A DNA stretch of 18,881 nt from JBOZRQ01 sp050789255 (GTDB lineage: Bacteria; Bacillota; Sulfobacillia; Symbiobacteriales; Symbiobacteriaceae), in contig JBOZRQ010000043.1 in NCBI GenBank assembly GCA_050789255.1, positions 1 to 18,881 of the forward strand, given 5' to 3'. Shown piece by piece: positions 1 to 7,425 of this stretch. The translations under genes and the position numbers were made by a program. Numbering within the stretch: position 1 is the stretch's first letter; each line of letters opens with the position of its first letter. The notes below the pieces were generated by a model. It saw only the letters and a list, made by a program, of their open reading frames with translations. It searched no databases and was not told the DNA's origin.

Positions 1-44
1 CCGATGGTACTACGTCTTGAACGTGGGAGAGTAGGTCGCCGCCC
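1..44 (+). rRNA. rrf: 5S ribosomal RNA, 3' end (partial)
   Basis: The first bases read as the 3' third of a bacterial 5S rRNA: the loop E/helix IV wording (CCGATGGTACT) is followed by GTGGGAGAGTAGGTCGCCGCC, the usual Gram-positive 3' end. The 5' two thirds lie outside the window. It closes an rRNA operon on the plus strand, and a hairpin terminator follows within about 20 nt. The exact mature 3' end (about 43-45) is estimated by similarity. Confidence 0.88.
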
Positions 45-59
45 AAACTATTTGCAAAG

Positions 60-87
60 AAACCCACCGTGAAAACGGTGGGTTTCG
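60..87 (+). terminator. Hairpin terminator after 5S rRNA
   Basis: An 11-bp perfect stem, AAACCCACCGT (60-70) with ACGGTGGGTTT (75-85), closes a GAAA loop. The T-run is short (three T inside the stem, then CG), so termination relies on stem strength. It is placed as expected for the end of an rRNA operon. Confidence 0.7.
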
Positions 88-92
88 CCATT

Positions 93-118
93 GGCGATAC
101 TCTCCCATGTTCAAGACG
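93..118 (-). repeat. Inverted partial copy of the 5S rRNA 3' end
   Basis: The reverse complement of 98-118 matches 5S positions 13-33 at 20 of 21 bases (one G/A change). After a 2-base gap the match resumes as TCGCC (93-97 against 36-40). The copy is on the opposite strand about 60 bp downstream, so the two arms could form a long RNA hairpin with the terminator stem in its loop. It could be a relic of a rearranged 5S gene, a 3'-processing structure, or an assembly chimera; the sequence alone does not decide. Confidence 0.75.
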
Positions 119-142
119 GAGACGAAGAGCGTGGGACAAGCT

Positions 143-196
143 GAAAACTCCCGGAACTCCAGACCTGCCCCACCCGGTAGGTACCGAGGGAGTTTT
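143..196 (+). repeat. Nested hairpin between the 5S-tail copies
   Basis: AAAACTCCC (about 143-151) is complementary to GGGAGTTTT (188-196). Inside it ACCTGCC can pair with GGTAGGT, with one G-U, around a short loop. It sits just upstream of the second 5S-like tail, in the place the middle helices of a second 5S would occupy. I could not align it convincingly to 5S, so its identity is left open. Confidence 0.4.
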
Positions 197-206
197 CTGC
201 GCAGCC

Positions 207-231
207 GAGTAGGTCGCCGCCCAAACTATTT
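207..231 (+). repeat. Direct repeat of the 5S 3' tail and its flank
   Basis: A 25-bp stretch beginning GAGTAGGTCGCCGCCC is identical to positions 29-53, covering the last 5S bases plus downstream flank (CAAACTATTT). Like the first copy, it is followed directly by a hairpin of the CCCACCG/CGGTGGG type. This points to duplication of a 5S 3' end with its terminator, the body of the second 5S being lost or strongly diverged. A shorter echo, TCGCCGCCCAAA, occurs again at 421-432. Confidence 0.8.
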
Positions 232-236
232 AAAGC

Positions 237-300
237 AAAACCCACCGCGCTGCGGTGGGTTTTGCACTTTACGGGAAACCACCGCGCAAGCGGTGGTTTC
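237..300 (+). terminator. Two tandem hairpins, probable terminators
   Basis: The first stem pairs AAAACCCACCGC with GCGGTGGGTTTT (about 237-263) and ends in four T. The second pairs GAAACCACCGC (275-285) with GCGGTGGTTTC (290-300) around a GCAA loop. Both resemble the terminator at 60-87 (shared CCACCG/CGGTGG core), so the three look like diverged copies of one rRNA terminator. Confidence 0.65.
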
Positions 301-555
301 TTCGTTTGACCAGCCCCCACCCTTTGTAGGGAGAAATACGCCCTTTGAGACCGGGCGCCATTGTACGAAAGTCTATCCGTGTAGAAGGTGAGTTGCATTT
401 CGTCGCCAAAAAACGACACTTCGCCGCCCAAAACCCGCATTTCACTAGCACAAAAGGACTATAAGGTGCTAAGGCTACCGGCTGATTGCCGTGTAGCTCG
501 GGTACCCGTAGACTTCAAGCAGGGACCAAATTAGGCTTAGGGGAGGTCACCAAAA
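301..555 (+). other. Gene-free stretch upstream of the oxidoreductase
   Basis: I see no credible coding region in either strand; short open frames here lack ribosome-binding sites and recognisable products. The stretch probably contains the promoter and 5' leader of the oxidoreductase operon, but I could not place a convincing -35/-10 pair. The 3' half folds into the structure listed separately at 369-515. Confidence 0.6.
369..515 (+). promoter_or_regulatory. Structured leader RNA candidate (riboswitch-like, class unknown)
   Basis: An 8-bp long-range helix pairs AAGTCTAT (369-376) with GTAGACTT (508-515), with one G-U. It encloses several local stems. GTCG (402-405) pairs with CGAC (414-417). 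TAGCAC (446-451) pairs with GTGCTA (466-471). A hairpin pairs GCTACCGG (474-481) with CCGTGTAGC (489-497), with one bulged T. Downstream, GACC (524-527) could pair with GGTC (545-548), which overlaps the ribosome-binding site of the gene at 556. This is the architecture of a metabolite-sensing leader. It is not a match to any riboswitch consensus I can recall, and the function is inference. Confidence 0.4.
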
Positions 556-1584
556 GTGACTACTCACGGCGGAGCTGCCGCAACACAGCTCCCTATCAAA
601 GACGAGTACGGGTTCTTTAATATCCGCCTGGAGTCGATTGGCGGCTACGGCGCCAATATCGCCGGCAAAATGCTGGCTGAGGCTGGGGTCCTGTATCAGG
701 GCCTGAACGGGTCCAACTTCTCTTCCTATGGGTCCGAGAAGAAGGGCTCCCCGGTGAAGGCCTTTATTCGCTTCAGCGAGCCGAACACCGAGATTCGCTT
801 GAGCTCGCCCATTGAAGAACCGCACGTCGTCTGCATCTTCCATGAGGCGCTCATTCGCACTGAGCCGGTGGTGAGGGGGCTTCGCCCGGGCGGGATTGTC
901 ATCGTCAACACAACCAAGAGCCCTGAGGAAATTCAGGAGCTTCTTCAGCTAGATCACGTCACCATCGGCACATTCGACGCCATGACCATTGCGGTCGAGA
1001 CCAAGAGCCGAGTCAATATGGCCGTGTTGGGCGCCCTCTGCCGAGCGGCGGAATTCCTCAGCGTAGACGCCCTCAAGTCGTTGATTACCGACACCTTCAC
1101 CAGGAAGTACCCGGCCACCGTGCCTGGTAACCTGCAGTGCTTCGACCGGGGCTACTCGGAAATCAGGTTCAAGGCTTTTGTGCCCGAAGAGGGCACGCAG
1201 CCGACAACCTTCCGGCGCGGCGGTCCCGTCTACGGGTACACGCATATGCCGATCGGCGGGATCATTGAGAACCCCGGAAACATGGCCCTTAAGGACCTGA
1301 GCGCTTCTCGTCAGGGCTTCCTGCCGGCCTTCAACCGCGGGACCTGTATCGATTGTGCCCAGTGTGATATGGTCTGCCCGGACTTTTGCTTCGTGTGGGA
1401 GCAAGGAGTGGACAAGCGGGGCCGGCCTGCAAACAACCTTGTCGGCATCAATTATCAGTACTGCAAGGGCTGCCTCAAGTGTGTCGAGGCCTGCCCGACG
1501 GACGCCCTGCAGACCCTGCGTGAGGAGGCGGACTACGCCGCTGAGCACCAGGTTAAGCATGTGGGTCTGATCGTCAATCATTAG
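556..1584 (+). CDS. 2-oxoacid:ferredoxin oxidoreductase, fused gamma-delta subunit
   Basis: This 342-residue protein joins two subunits of the 2-oxoacid (pyruvate type) ferredoxin oxidoreductase complex, which converts a 2-oxoacid plus CoA to acyl-CoA and CO2 while reducing ferredoxin in the cytoplasm. Residues about 20-200 are the gamma domain: glycine-rich GGYGANIAGKMLAEAG near the N-terminus, then the SYGSEKKGSPVKAF segment typical of gamma subunits. The C-terminus is the ferredoxin-like delta domain with two 4Fe-4S motifs, CIDCAQCDMVCP (264-275) and CKGCLKCVEACP (303-314). The GTG start follows GGGGAGGT by 8 nt. The catalytic alpha-beta gene starts within 15 nt of the stop, so they form one operon. 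The exact 2-oxoacid cannot be read from sequence; pyruvate is the default guess. Confidence 0.88.
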   Translation: MTTHGGAAATQLPIKDEYGFFNIRLESIGGYGANIAGKMLAEAGVLYQGLNGSNFSSYGSEKKGSPVKAFIRFSEPNTEIRLSSPIEEPHVVCIFHEALIRTEPVVRGLRPGGIVIVNTTKSPEEIQELLQLDHVTIGTFDAMTIAVETKSRVNMAVLGALCRAAEFLSVDALKSLITDTFTRKYPATVPGNLQCFDRGYSEIRFKAFVPEEGTQPTTFRRGGPVYGYTHMPIGGIIENPGNMALKDLSASRQGFLPAFNRGTCIDCAQCDMVCPDFCFVWEQGVDKRGRPANNLVGINYQYCKGCLKCVEACPTDALQTLREEADYAAEHQVKHVGLIVNH

Positions 1585-1587
1585 GGG

Positions 1588-3864
1588 GTGAGCGGGTTGG
1601 CTCTCAAGGAATCGGAACTAAAGGTTCAGAAGCAGGCGTTTAAGTCCGGCAACGAGATGGCCTCGATTGCCGCCAGCCAGATCAACTTCCATCTCATGGG
1701 CTACTACCCCATCACGCCGTCGACCGAGGTCGCCGAAATGATCGACGAGATGAAGGTCGAGGGCGAGAACTCGGTAGCGATGGTTGCCGGCGACGGCGAG
1801 CACGGTGCCGCTGGCATTTGCTATGGGGCTACGGTCGCTGGTGCCCGTGTCATCAACGCCACTTCGGCGAACGGCTACCTGTACGCTTTGGAGCAGATGC
1901 CTGTCCAGTCAGGTACCCGCATGCCCATGGTGCTCGATCTCGTCACTCGTTCGGTATCGGGCCCGCTCGATATCCGCGGTGACCATAGCGACCTCTACTT
2001 TGCCCTGAACACCGGATGGGTTATCCTCTACGCTAACACGCCGCAGCAGGTTTATGACATGCACCCCATCGCCGTAAAGGTCGGTGAGCACAGCGATGTC
2101 CGCCTGCCCGTCATCGTGGGATACGACGGTTTCTTCACCAGCCACCAGAAGCGGCGAGTGCAGTACTTCGCCGATGGCGAGGCGCTCCGCAACTGGGTCG
2201 GCCCCCAGCCCGAAGGCTTTGCTCATGCGCTTGACCCGCGCAAACCCAAGACCTTCGGCCCGTACATGAATGACCCCGACCTGATCAACAACAAGTACCA
2301 GATGCATCAAGCGATGCAGAACGTACTGCAGGTTCTTCCGGAGCTCTTCCAGAGCTACGGCGAGCTCTCGGGACGCACGTACGACCTCGTTGACGAGTAC
2401 CTGATGGAGGATGCCGAGGTGGCGCTCTTCTTGCTGGGCTCTGCAGCAGAGACGGGCAAGGAGGCCGCCGACGCGCTGCGTGCCAAGGGCATCAGGGCAG
2501 GCGTGCTCTCCCTCCACCTGATCCGGCCCTTCCCGGCGGAGCGGGTCCAGAAGGCCCTCCGGAATGTGAAGGCGCTGGTTATTGGTGAGCGTGCCGACTC
2601 CTACGGCGGCAACGGCGGCAACATGTCGCACGAGATCAAGTCAGCGCTGCAGACCGACACAGACAACCACACCCTGGTGGCCACTCGTATTTACGGTCTG
2701 GGTGGCAAGGACTTCTATCCGGACGATGCTGCAGCGTTCTTTGCCCTGGCCCTGGAGATACAGGCCAAGGGTAAAGTGGAGGTCCCGTTCGACTACTTCG
2801 GCGTAACCGCCGCCACCAGCAACACCCCGGTCCAGGTCGTCGCTCCGCTGACCAAGGAGGAGCAGATCAGCCCCGTCAAGGTGGAGTTGGTCGGGGAAGA
2901 ACTGAAGGTAACCGTACCTCCTCCCCGTCAGATGATGGGCATGCCGAAGCGGATCGTGCCCGGTCACGGCGCCTGCCCTGGCTGCGGTATTTTCGGGGCG
3001 CTGGACAACTTCTTCCGTGCACTCTCCGGTGACGTAGTGGTCCTGTTCCACACGGGCTGTGCGATGGTGACTACGACCGGCTATCCCTACAGCGCCCACC
3101 GCGTCACCTACATTCATAACCTCTTCCAGAATGGCGCTGCCACGCTGTCCGGTGTGGTGGAGGCATTCTACGAAAAGAAGCGCCGCGGCGAGATTGAAAT
3201 CGGCGAGGACATCACCTTCGTTATGGTTACCGGCGACGGCGGCATGGACATCGGCATGGGCCCATCCATCGGCGCAGCGCTGCGCAATCACAAGATGATC
3301 ATCCTGGAGTACGACAACGAGGGCTACATGAACACGGGCAGCCAGTTGTCCTACTCCACGCCGATCGGCCACAAGACTTCCACATCAAATGTGGGCTCCT
3401 TGGGCGGCGGCAAGACGTTTCATCATAAGGACACGCCGCAGATCATGGCGGCCACCCATATTCCGTACGTCTTCACCGCTGTGGAGTCGCAGCCGCAGGA
3501 CGTTTGGAAGAAGGCGGCCAAGGCCCAGTGGTATGCCAAGAACGTGGGTCTGGTCTACGGCAAGATGCTGATCGCCTGCCCGCTGAACTGGCTGTCGGAG
3601 GAGCGCCTTGGCACGAAGATCGTCCAGACCGCCGTCGACAGCTGCTTCTTCCCCCTCTATGAGATTGAGCGAGGGATCACGAAGCTGACCTACAACCCCG
3701 AGGAGAAGGGCAAGAAGGTTCCTGTCGAAGAATGGCTGAAAATGATGGGCAAGTCAAAGCATCTGCTCAAGCCCGAGTACGCCGGCGTGCTGGCTGACTT
3801 CCAGGGTGAAGTTGACCGCCGGTGGCGCCGTATCAAGGCGATGAGTGAGCATCCGGAACTGTAA
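1588..3864 (+). CDS. 2-oxoacid:ferredoxin oxidoreductase, fused alpha-beta subunit
   Basis: This 758-residue protein carries the catalytic part of the complex. Residues about 15-400 are the alpha subunit, with the signature GYYPITPSTEVAEM and a long PP-domain-plus-transketolase-C-like region. Residues about 450-720 are the beta subunit, with GHGACPGCG (459-466 region; cysteines of the proximal cluster) and the thiamine-diphosphate motif GDGGMDIGMG (549-558) followed by DNEGYMNTG. Alpha and beta are usually separate genes, so with the upstream gamma-delta fusion the complex is encoded by only two genes. The GTG at 1588 has no room for a ribosome-binding site; the in-frame TTG at 1597, 8 nt after AGGGGG, is the better start (755 residues). 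A strong terminator follows. Confidence 0.88.
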   Translation: MSGLALKESELKVQKQAFKSGNEMASIAASQINFHLMGYYPITPSTEVAEMIDEMKVEGENSVAMVAGDGEHGAAGICYGATVAGARVINATSANGYLYALEQMPVQSGTRMPMVLDLVTRSVSGPLDIRGDHSDLYFALNTGWVILYANTPQQVYDMHPIAVKVGEHSDVRLPVIVGYDGFFTSHQKRRVQYFADGEALRNWVGPQPEGFAHALDPRKPKTFGPYMNDPDLINNKYQMHQAMQNVLQVLPELFQSYGELSGRTYDLVDEYLMEDAEVALFLLGSAAETGKEAADALRAKGIRAGVLSLHLIRPFPAERVQKALRNVKALVIGERADSYGGNGGNMSHEIKSALQTDTDNHTLVATRIYGLGGKDFYPDDAAAFFALALEIQAKGKVEVPFDYFGVTAATSNTPVQVVAPLTKEEQISPVKVELVGEELKVTVPPPRQMMGMPKRIVPGHGACPGCGIFGALDNFFRALSGDVVVLFHTGCAMVTTTGYPYSAHRVTYIHNLFQNGAATLSGVVEAFYEKKRRGEIEIGEDITFVMVTGDGGMDIGMGPSIGAALRNHKMIILEYDNEGYMNTGSQLSYSTPIGHKTSTSNVGSLGGGKTFHHKDTPQIMAATHIPYVFTAVESQPQDVWKKAAKAQWYAKNVGLVYGKMLIACPLNWLSEERLGTKIVQTAVDSCFFPLYEIERGITKLTYNPEEKGKKVPVEEWLKMMGKSKHLLKPEYAGVLADFQGEVDRRWRRIKAMSEHPEL

Positions 3865-3873
3865 ATTGCATGG

Positions 3874-3906
3874 GGCGCCGCAGGAGAAGACCTGTGGCGC
3901 CTTTTT
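3874..3906 (+). terminator. Rho-independent terminator of the oxidoreductase operon
   Basis: GGCGCCGCAGG (3874-3884) pairs with CCTGTGGCGCC (3891-3901), an 11-bp stem with one G-U, a 6-nt loop and TTTTT directly after. It begins 10 nt after the stop codon. Confidence 0.93.
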
Positions 3907-4158
3907 CTGTCGCCGCAGTTTGCCGTCAGAATGCGCGAGGAGGCGAGCGCACTGGGGCCGAAATCAATTGTAGAATGTCGAAGAGTCGCTACCGATAAAG
4001 ACTGGGCACCGGACTGAGAGGGCAGGAATCACCGTGGGGGGCGGAGAATCGAAGGTATCCGCGCGACGCGGGAATTTTGGCTCGGGCCGATCTGAGTTTC
4101 AGGAACGGTTCATCTACCAGGTTATAGTCTTCTACGTCACAACAATGGGGGTGCTCGG

Positions 4159-5199
4159 ATGTCTCGCCGTTCCTTGGGAGAGGGCGACCTCGACTTTTTG
4201 CAGGGCTTTCTAAAGCGCGGCTTCGTAAACATCCCCCGTATGCTGTTTGACTACTCGGCCGATCTTGGCCTCGACTACGACACAATCGGAAGGATCTTCG
4301 CGGTTATGGCGTTTACCGGCGGGCCTGGGGAGAGCGCTTTCGAGTCCTACACAATTTCGAGACGCAGTTTCTCCGGCGATTACGATCAGATCAGGACGCT
4401 GATCTCCGACCTGCAATCGAAAGACATCATTCTTGCCGAGCACGAAGATGAGCAGAGCACCACGTTCTCCTTCATCCCGTTGTACTTCCGGCTGCGTGCC
4501 AACTGGAATGAGTACCGTGAGCAACACGAGCGGGAACAGGCCGCTAACGGCCCGCATCCAGCCATTTCGGCAGCTGAACGGGTACTCGGACGGCCGCTAT
4601 CGGATCGTGACGTCAAAGACATTCAGGACTGGATCGCCACGTACGAGTACGATGTCGATATGGTCATTGCCGTCTGCAAGGAGGGCATGAACCAGGGCGT
4701 GACCCGCATGACCTACCTAAACCAGGTAGCCCTGCAGTGGCACGAGGAGGGCATTCGAACGCCCGAGGAGGCCGAGGCATACGCTCAGCGCCACCGGAAA
4801 GCGTCGGGCAAGCACAAGGTCATTGTGCAATACCTTGGTCTGAAGCGGCAGTTGACTGGAGCTGAGCAGGCACTGCTCGACAAATGGACCACCGACTGGG
4901 GCTTCAGTAACGAGGTGATCATGCGGGCGTGCGACCTGGCCACGGGCGCCAAGAACCCGTTGCAGTACGTGAACCGCGTTCTCGAGTCCTGGCGGGACCA
5001 GGGTGTCAAAACGGTGGCCGATGTCGATCAGATCCAAAGCGAACACAAGCGCCGCACCGGTGGTCAACCACCAGCGGATCCGGCGGCCAGCCGTTCGCGA
5101 CGGAGCACGCCGCCGCCAAAGAACAGTACGGTTTTCTTGCAACGCGAGAAGAAGGACGAAAAGTACTACGAACACGTCTACAAGCCATTCGGTGAGTAA
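4159..5199 (+). CDS. DnaD/DnaB-family primosome protein
   Basis: This 346-residue cytoplasmic protein belongs to the DnaD/DnaB superfamily, which helps load the replicative helicase during initiation and restart in Bacillota. Residues about 10-120 look like a DDBH1 winged-helix region. Two DDBH2 (DnaB_2) domains follow, marked by the family motif Y-x7-W: YLNQVALQW (186-194) and YVNRVLESW (270-278). The C-terminal ~50 residues are basic and low in complexity. One DDBH1 plus two DDBH2 is the arrangement described for B. subtilis DnaB rather than DnaD, although automatic annotation would probably say DnaD. The ATG follows GGGGGTG by about 6 nt. It is a single-gene unit between two terminators. 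I leave the symbol blank because dnaD and dnaB cannot be told apart here. Confidence 0.85.
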   Translation: MSRRSLGEGDLDFLQGFLKRGFVNIPRMLFDYSADLGLDYDTIGRIFAVMAFTGGPGESAFESYTISRRSFSGDYDQIRTLISDLQSKDIILAEHEDEQSTTFSFIPLYFRLRANWNEYREQHEREQAANGPHPAISAAERVLGRPLSDRDVKDIQDWIATYEYDVDMVIAVCKEGMNQGVTRMTYLNQVALQWHEEGIRTPEEAEAYAQRHRKASGKHKVIVQYLGLKRQLTGAEQALLDKWTTDWGFSNEVIMRACDLATGAKNPLQYVNRVLESWRDQGVKTVADVDQIQSEHKRRTGGQPPADPAASRSRRSTPPPKNSTVFLQREKKDEKYYEHVYKPFGE

Positions 5200-5239
5200 G
5201 CCGAATCTGCGGACTCCGTTGGAGGCGTAACCGAAAATC

Positions 5240-5267
5240 GCCCTGCGCCAACGGGTGCAGGGCTTTT
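5240..5267 (+). terminator. Rho-independent terminator after the DnaD-like gene
   Basis: GCCCTGCGCC (5240-5249) pairs with GGTGCAGGGC (5254-5263), ten pairs with one G-U around an AACG loop, then TTTT. It lies 40 nt after the stop codon. Confidence 0.9.
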
Positions 5268-5339
5268 CCATATTGACGGAAAAGGGAAACACTGTCTTCC
5301 TGTCGAATATCAGGGCACAAGCAGGGAGGACCTCGCTTC

Positions 5340-6746
5340 GTGGCATGTAACCAAAACGCTGCGCCATTGCTCGACGCTCTGCGCGGGTACGTGGCAAAGT
5401 CCCGGGCGCCCTTCCACGTGCCTGGACACAAGCAGGGGCGCATGGCCGCCTCTGACTGGAAGGCCCTGCTGGGCGACCAAACGCTCGCCCTGGATCTCAC
5501 GGAGGCACCCGGCCTTGACGACCTTCACGCACCCGAGGGTGCAATTCTGGAGGCGCAGGTGCTGGCGGCAGCCGCCTATGGCGCCAGCAAGTCGTTCTTC
5601 CTCGTCGGCGGCACCACCGCCGGTCTTCACGCTCTGATTCTGACGGCATGCAAACCGGGCGACCGCCTGGTCGTCCCCAGGCACGCTCACCGCTCCGTCC
5701 TGGGCGCGATGATTCTCGCCGGGGTCACCCCCGTCTGGATTCCCGTCCGCTTCCATGAGGAGCTGGATGTGGCTCTGGCGCCCCTCTTTGAGGAGGCGGA
5801 CCCCGCCTGGAGGCAGGCATCTGCAGCTGTGTTGGTCCATCCGACTTACTATGGCATTACCGGGGCAATCACCGAGGACATCCGGCGGTTTCACAACGCC
5901 GGCCTGCCCGTACTGGTGGACGAGGCGCACGGCGCACATTTCGGCTTCCATCCATCGCTGCCACCATCGGCTCTGTCTCTTGGTGCCGACGGCGTGGTGC
6001 AGTCGACCCATAAGACCGGCGGGAGTCTTACACAGTCGAGCATATGTCACCTTGGCCAAGGTCACCGGCTAAACGAGGACCGAGTCCGGGAGATGCTCCG
6101 GCTGGTCCAGAGTACGAGCCCGTCTTACCTGCTCATGGCATCGCTGGATGTGGCCAGGCGTGAGTTGGCGGTGCGGGGCCGAGCCCTCTGGGAGAGCGCC
6201 TTGGAGCTGGCCCACGGCGCCCGGCGGCGCCTATCTGCCTTCAAGGGAATACGGGTACTCGAGTCCGATGACGCCACCAAGCTGCTCATTGACGTGCGAG
6301 GAAGGGGCCTTACCGGCTTTCAGGCCTCCGAGCACCTGTGGTCCCTGGGTGTGGCGGTAGAGTCCAGCGGACAGGGCTGGGTACTGGCCGTTGTGACCCC
6401 AGGGGACAGTCCCGAATCAATGGACCAGCTTGTCGGGGCGGTCGATAACCTTCCTTTCCGAACGGGCTCCGTGGTTCCTGCGCCCACCCCGCCCTGGCCC
6501 GAGGTAGTCGTTCCCCCACGGGATGCCTACCTGGGCAAAAAGGAGCGGGTGCAGCTCGAACATTCTACGGGGCGCATCGCCGCCGAATTGGTGGCACCCT
6601 ATCCTCCGGGAATACCGGTTGTGGCACCGGGCGAACGGCTCACCGCTGAGGTTGTCCACTACCTTCAGCACGCTGTAGCAGCAGGCTACCACCTGCAGGG
6701 TCCGACCGACCCCCATCTCAGTACGATCCAGGTCATGGAGGAGTGA
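5340..6746 (+). CDS. Orn/Lys/Arg decarboxylase family PLP enzyme (YaaO type)
   Basis: This 468-residue protein is a fold-type-I PLP enzyme of the Orn/Lys/Arg decarboxylase family, short form without the N-terminal wing domain of the E. coli enzymes. Diagnostic segments are PFHVPGHKQGR near the N-terminus, the cofactor-binding VDEAHGAHFG (D194, H197) and STHKTGGSLTQ with the Schiff-base lysine K225. A C-terminal decarboxylase domain follows. It sits directly before tmk, exactly where B. subtilis has yaaO, which supports orthology. The substrate (arginine, lysine or ornithine; polyamine synthesis) cannot be read from the sequence. The GTG start follows GGGAGGA by 9 nt, and the stop is 7 nt before the tmk start, so the two are co-transcribed. 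Confidence 0.88.
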   Translation: MACNQNAAPLLDALRGYVAKSRAPFHVPGHKQGRMAASDWKALLGDQTLALDLTEAPGLDDLHAPEGAILEAQVLAAAAYGASKSFFLVGGTTAGLHALILTACKPGDRLVVPRHAHRSVLGAMILAGVTPVWIPVRFHEELDVALAPLFEEADPAWRQASAAVLVHPTYYGITGAITEDIRRFHNAGLPVLVDEAHGAHFGFHPSLPPSALSLGADGVVQSTHKTGGSLTQSSICHLGQGHRLNEDRVREMLRLVQSTSPSYLLMASLDVARRELAVRGRALWESALELAHGARRRLSAFKGIRVLESDDATKLLIDVRGRGLTGFQASEHLWSLGVAVESSGQGWVLAVVTPGDSPESMDQLVGAVDNLPFRTGSVVPAPTPPWPEVVVPPRDAYLGKKERVQLEHSTGRIAAELVAPYPPGIPVVAPGERLTAEVVHYLQHAVAAGYHLQGPTDPHLSTIQVMEE

Positions 6747-6753
6747 CTGCCGC

Positions 6754-7386
6754 TTGGCGGTTTTTATCACCTTTGAAGGTGTTGACGGGGCCGGGAAATC
6801 CACGCAGCTCAAACTGCTGCTGGAGTACCTTGACGCCAAGGGGATTGAGTACCTGTTCACTCGGGAGCCCGGCGGCACGCCGTTGGCTGAGCGGATTCGA
6901 GACACACTACTGGATCCGGCTTACAAGGGCATGAGCATCATTTCCGAGGCGCTTCTCTTTGCGGCCAGCCGCACTGACCTTGTCAACAACGTGATCAGGC
7001 CGGCGCTCGAGGCCCGCAAGGTGGTTATTTGCGACCGTTACGTCGACTCCAGCATGGTGTACCAGGGGTTCGCCGGGGGAGTACCCCTGGAGTTCGTGGC
7101 ACATATCAATGAAATGGCCACGGGCGCGCTCAAGCCGCACCGGACCATCGTGCTCGACCTGCCCCCGGAAATCGCTCGCCAGCGGCGGGCCGCTGGGTCG
7201 GCCGACCGGATCGAGCAGAAGGATGAGTGGTACCACGAGCAGGTCCGGGAAGGCTACCTGGAGCTCGCCAAGGCCGAGCCTCGGCGGGTGAAAATCGTAG
7301 ACGCTTCGGGCACCATTGATGCGGTACAGGAACAGATTCGCAAACTGGTTGATGAGATTCTGCCCCGGCGGGCGCCCGAGAGGTAG
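6754..7386 (+). CDS. tmk: Thymidylate kinase
   Basis: This 210-residue enzyme phosphorylates dTMP to dTDP with ATP, the last dedicated step towards dTTP. The P-loop FEGVDGAGKSTQ has G9-T17 as the nucleotide-binding core. DRYVDSSMVYQG (DRY at 94-96) is the family's second signature. The basic LID region (RQRRAAGSADRIE) together with a glycine-type P-loop fits the bacterial type II enzymes. Length is normal. The TTG start is about 10 nt after GGAGGAG, which overlaps the stop of the preceding decarboxylase gene. It is followed by darA and holB as in Bacillus. Confidence 0.96.
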   Translation: MAVFITFEGVDGAGKSTQLKLLLEYLDAKGIEYLFTREPGGTPLAERIRDTLLDPAYKGMSIISEALLFAASRTDLVNNVIRPALEARKVVICDRYVDSSMVYQGFAGGVPLEFVAHINEMATGALKPHRTIVLDLPPEIARQRRAAGSADRIEQKDEWYHEQVREGYLELAKAEPRRVKIVDASGTIDAVQEQIRKLVDEILPRRAPER

Positions 7387-7425
7387 CCTGTCGAAGCAGT
7401 GAGGAACCAAAGGGGGTGGCCATTG

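Noticed and set aside
440..513. c-di-GMP-I (GEMM) riboswitch
   Set aside because: The string around GCTAAGGCTACCGG and CGGGTACCCG faintly recalls the GEMM core, but the conserved GGCAAACC and GCAAAGCC blocks and the GNRA-tetraloop arm are not present.
485..545. A tRNA gene starting GCCGTGTAGCTCGGG
   Set aside because: There is a D-arm-like phrase but no anticodon arm, no TTCGAATC-type T-arm and no acceptor stem.
1909..2631. Long minus-strand open frame inside the alpha-beta gene (also those at 949-1581, 2641-3372, 4717-5397, 6907-7740)
   Set aside because: These are antisense shadows of well-recognised genes in GC-rich DNA, with no ribosome-binding sites and no recognisable protein features.
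5273..5310. Promoter for yaaO from TTGACG at 5273
   Set aside because: No acceptable -10 is found 16-18 bp downstream.
3976..7395. Spo0A-box-like TGTCGAA in intergenic DNA at 3976, 5301 and 7389
   Set aside because: The heptamer also occurs inside genes (near 3724 and 7689) and is expected a few times by chance in a window this size; no paired or conserved arrangement was seen.
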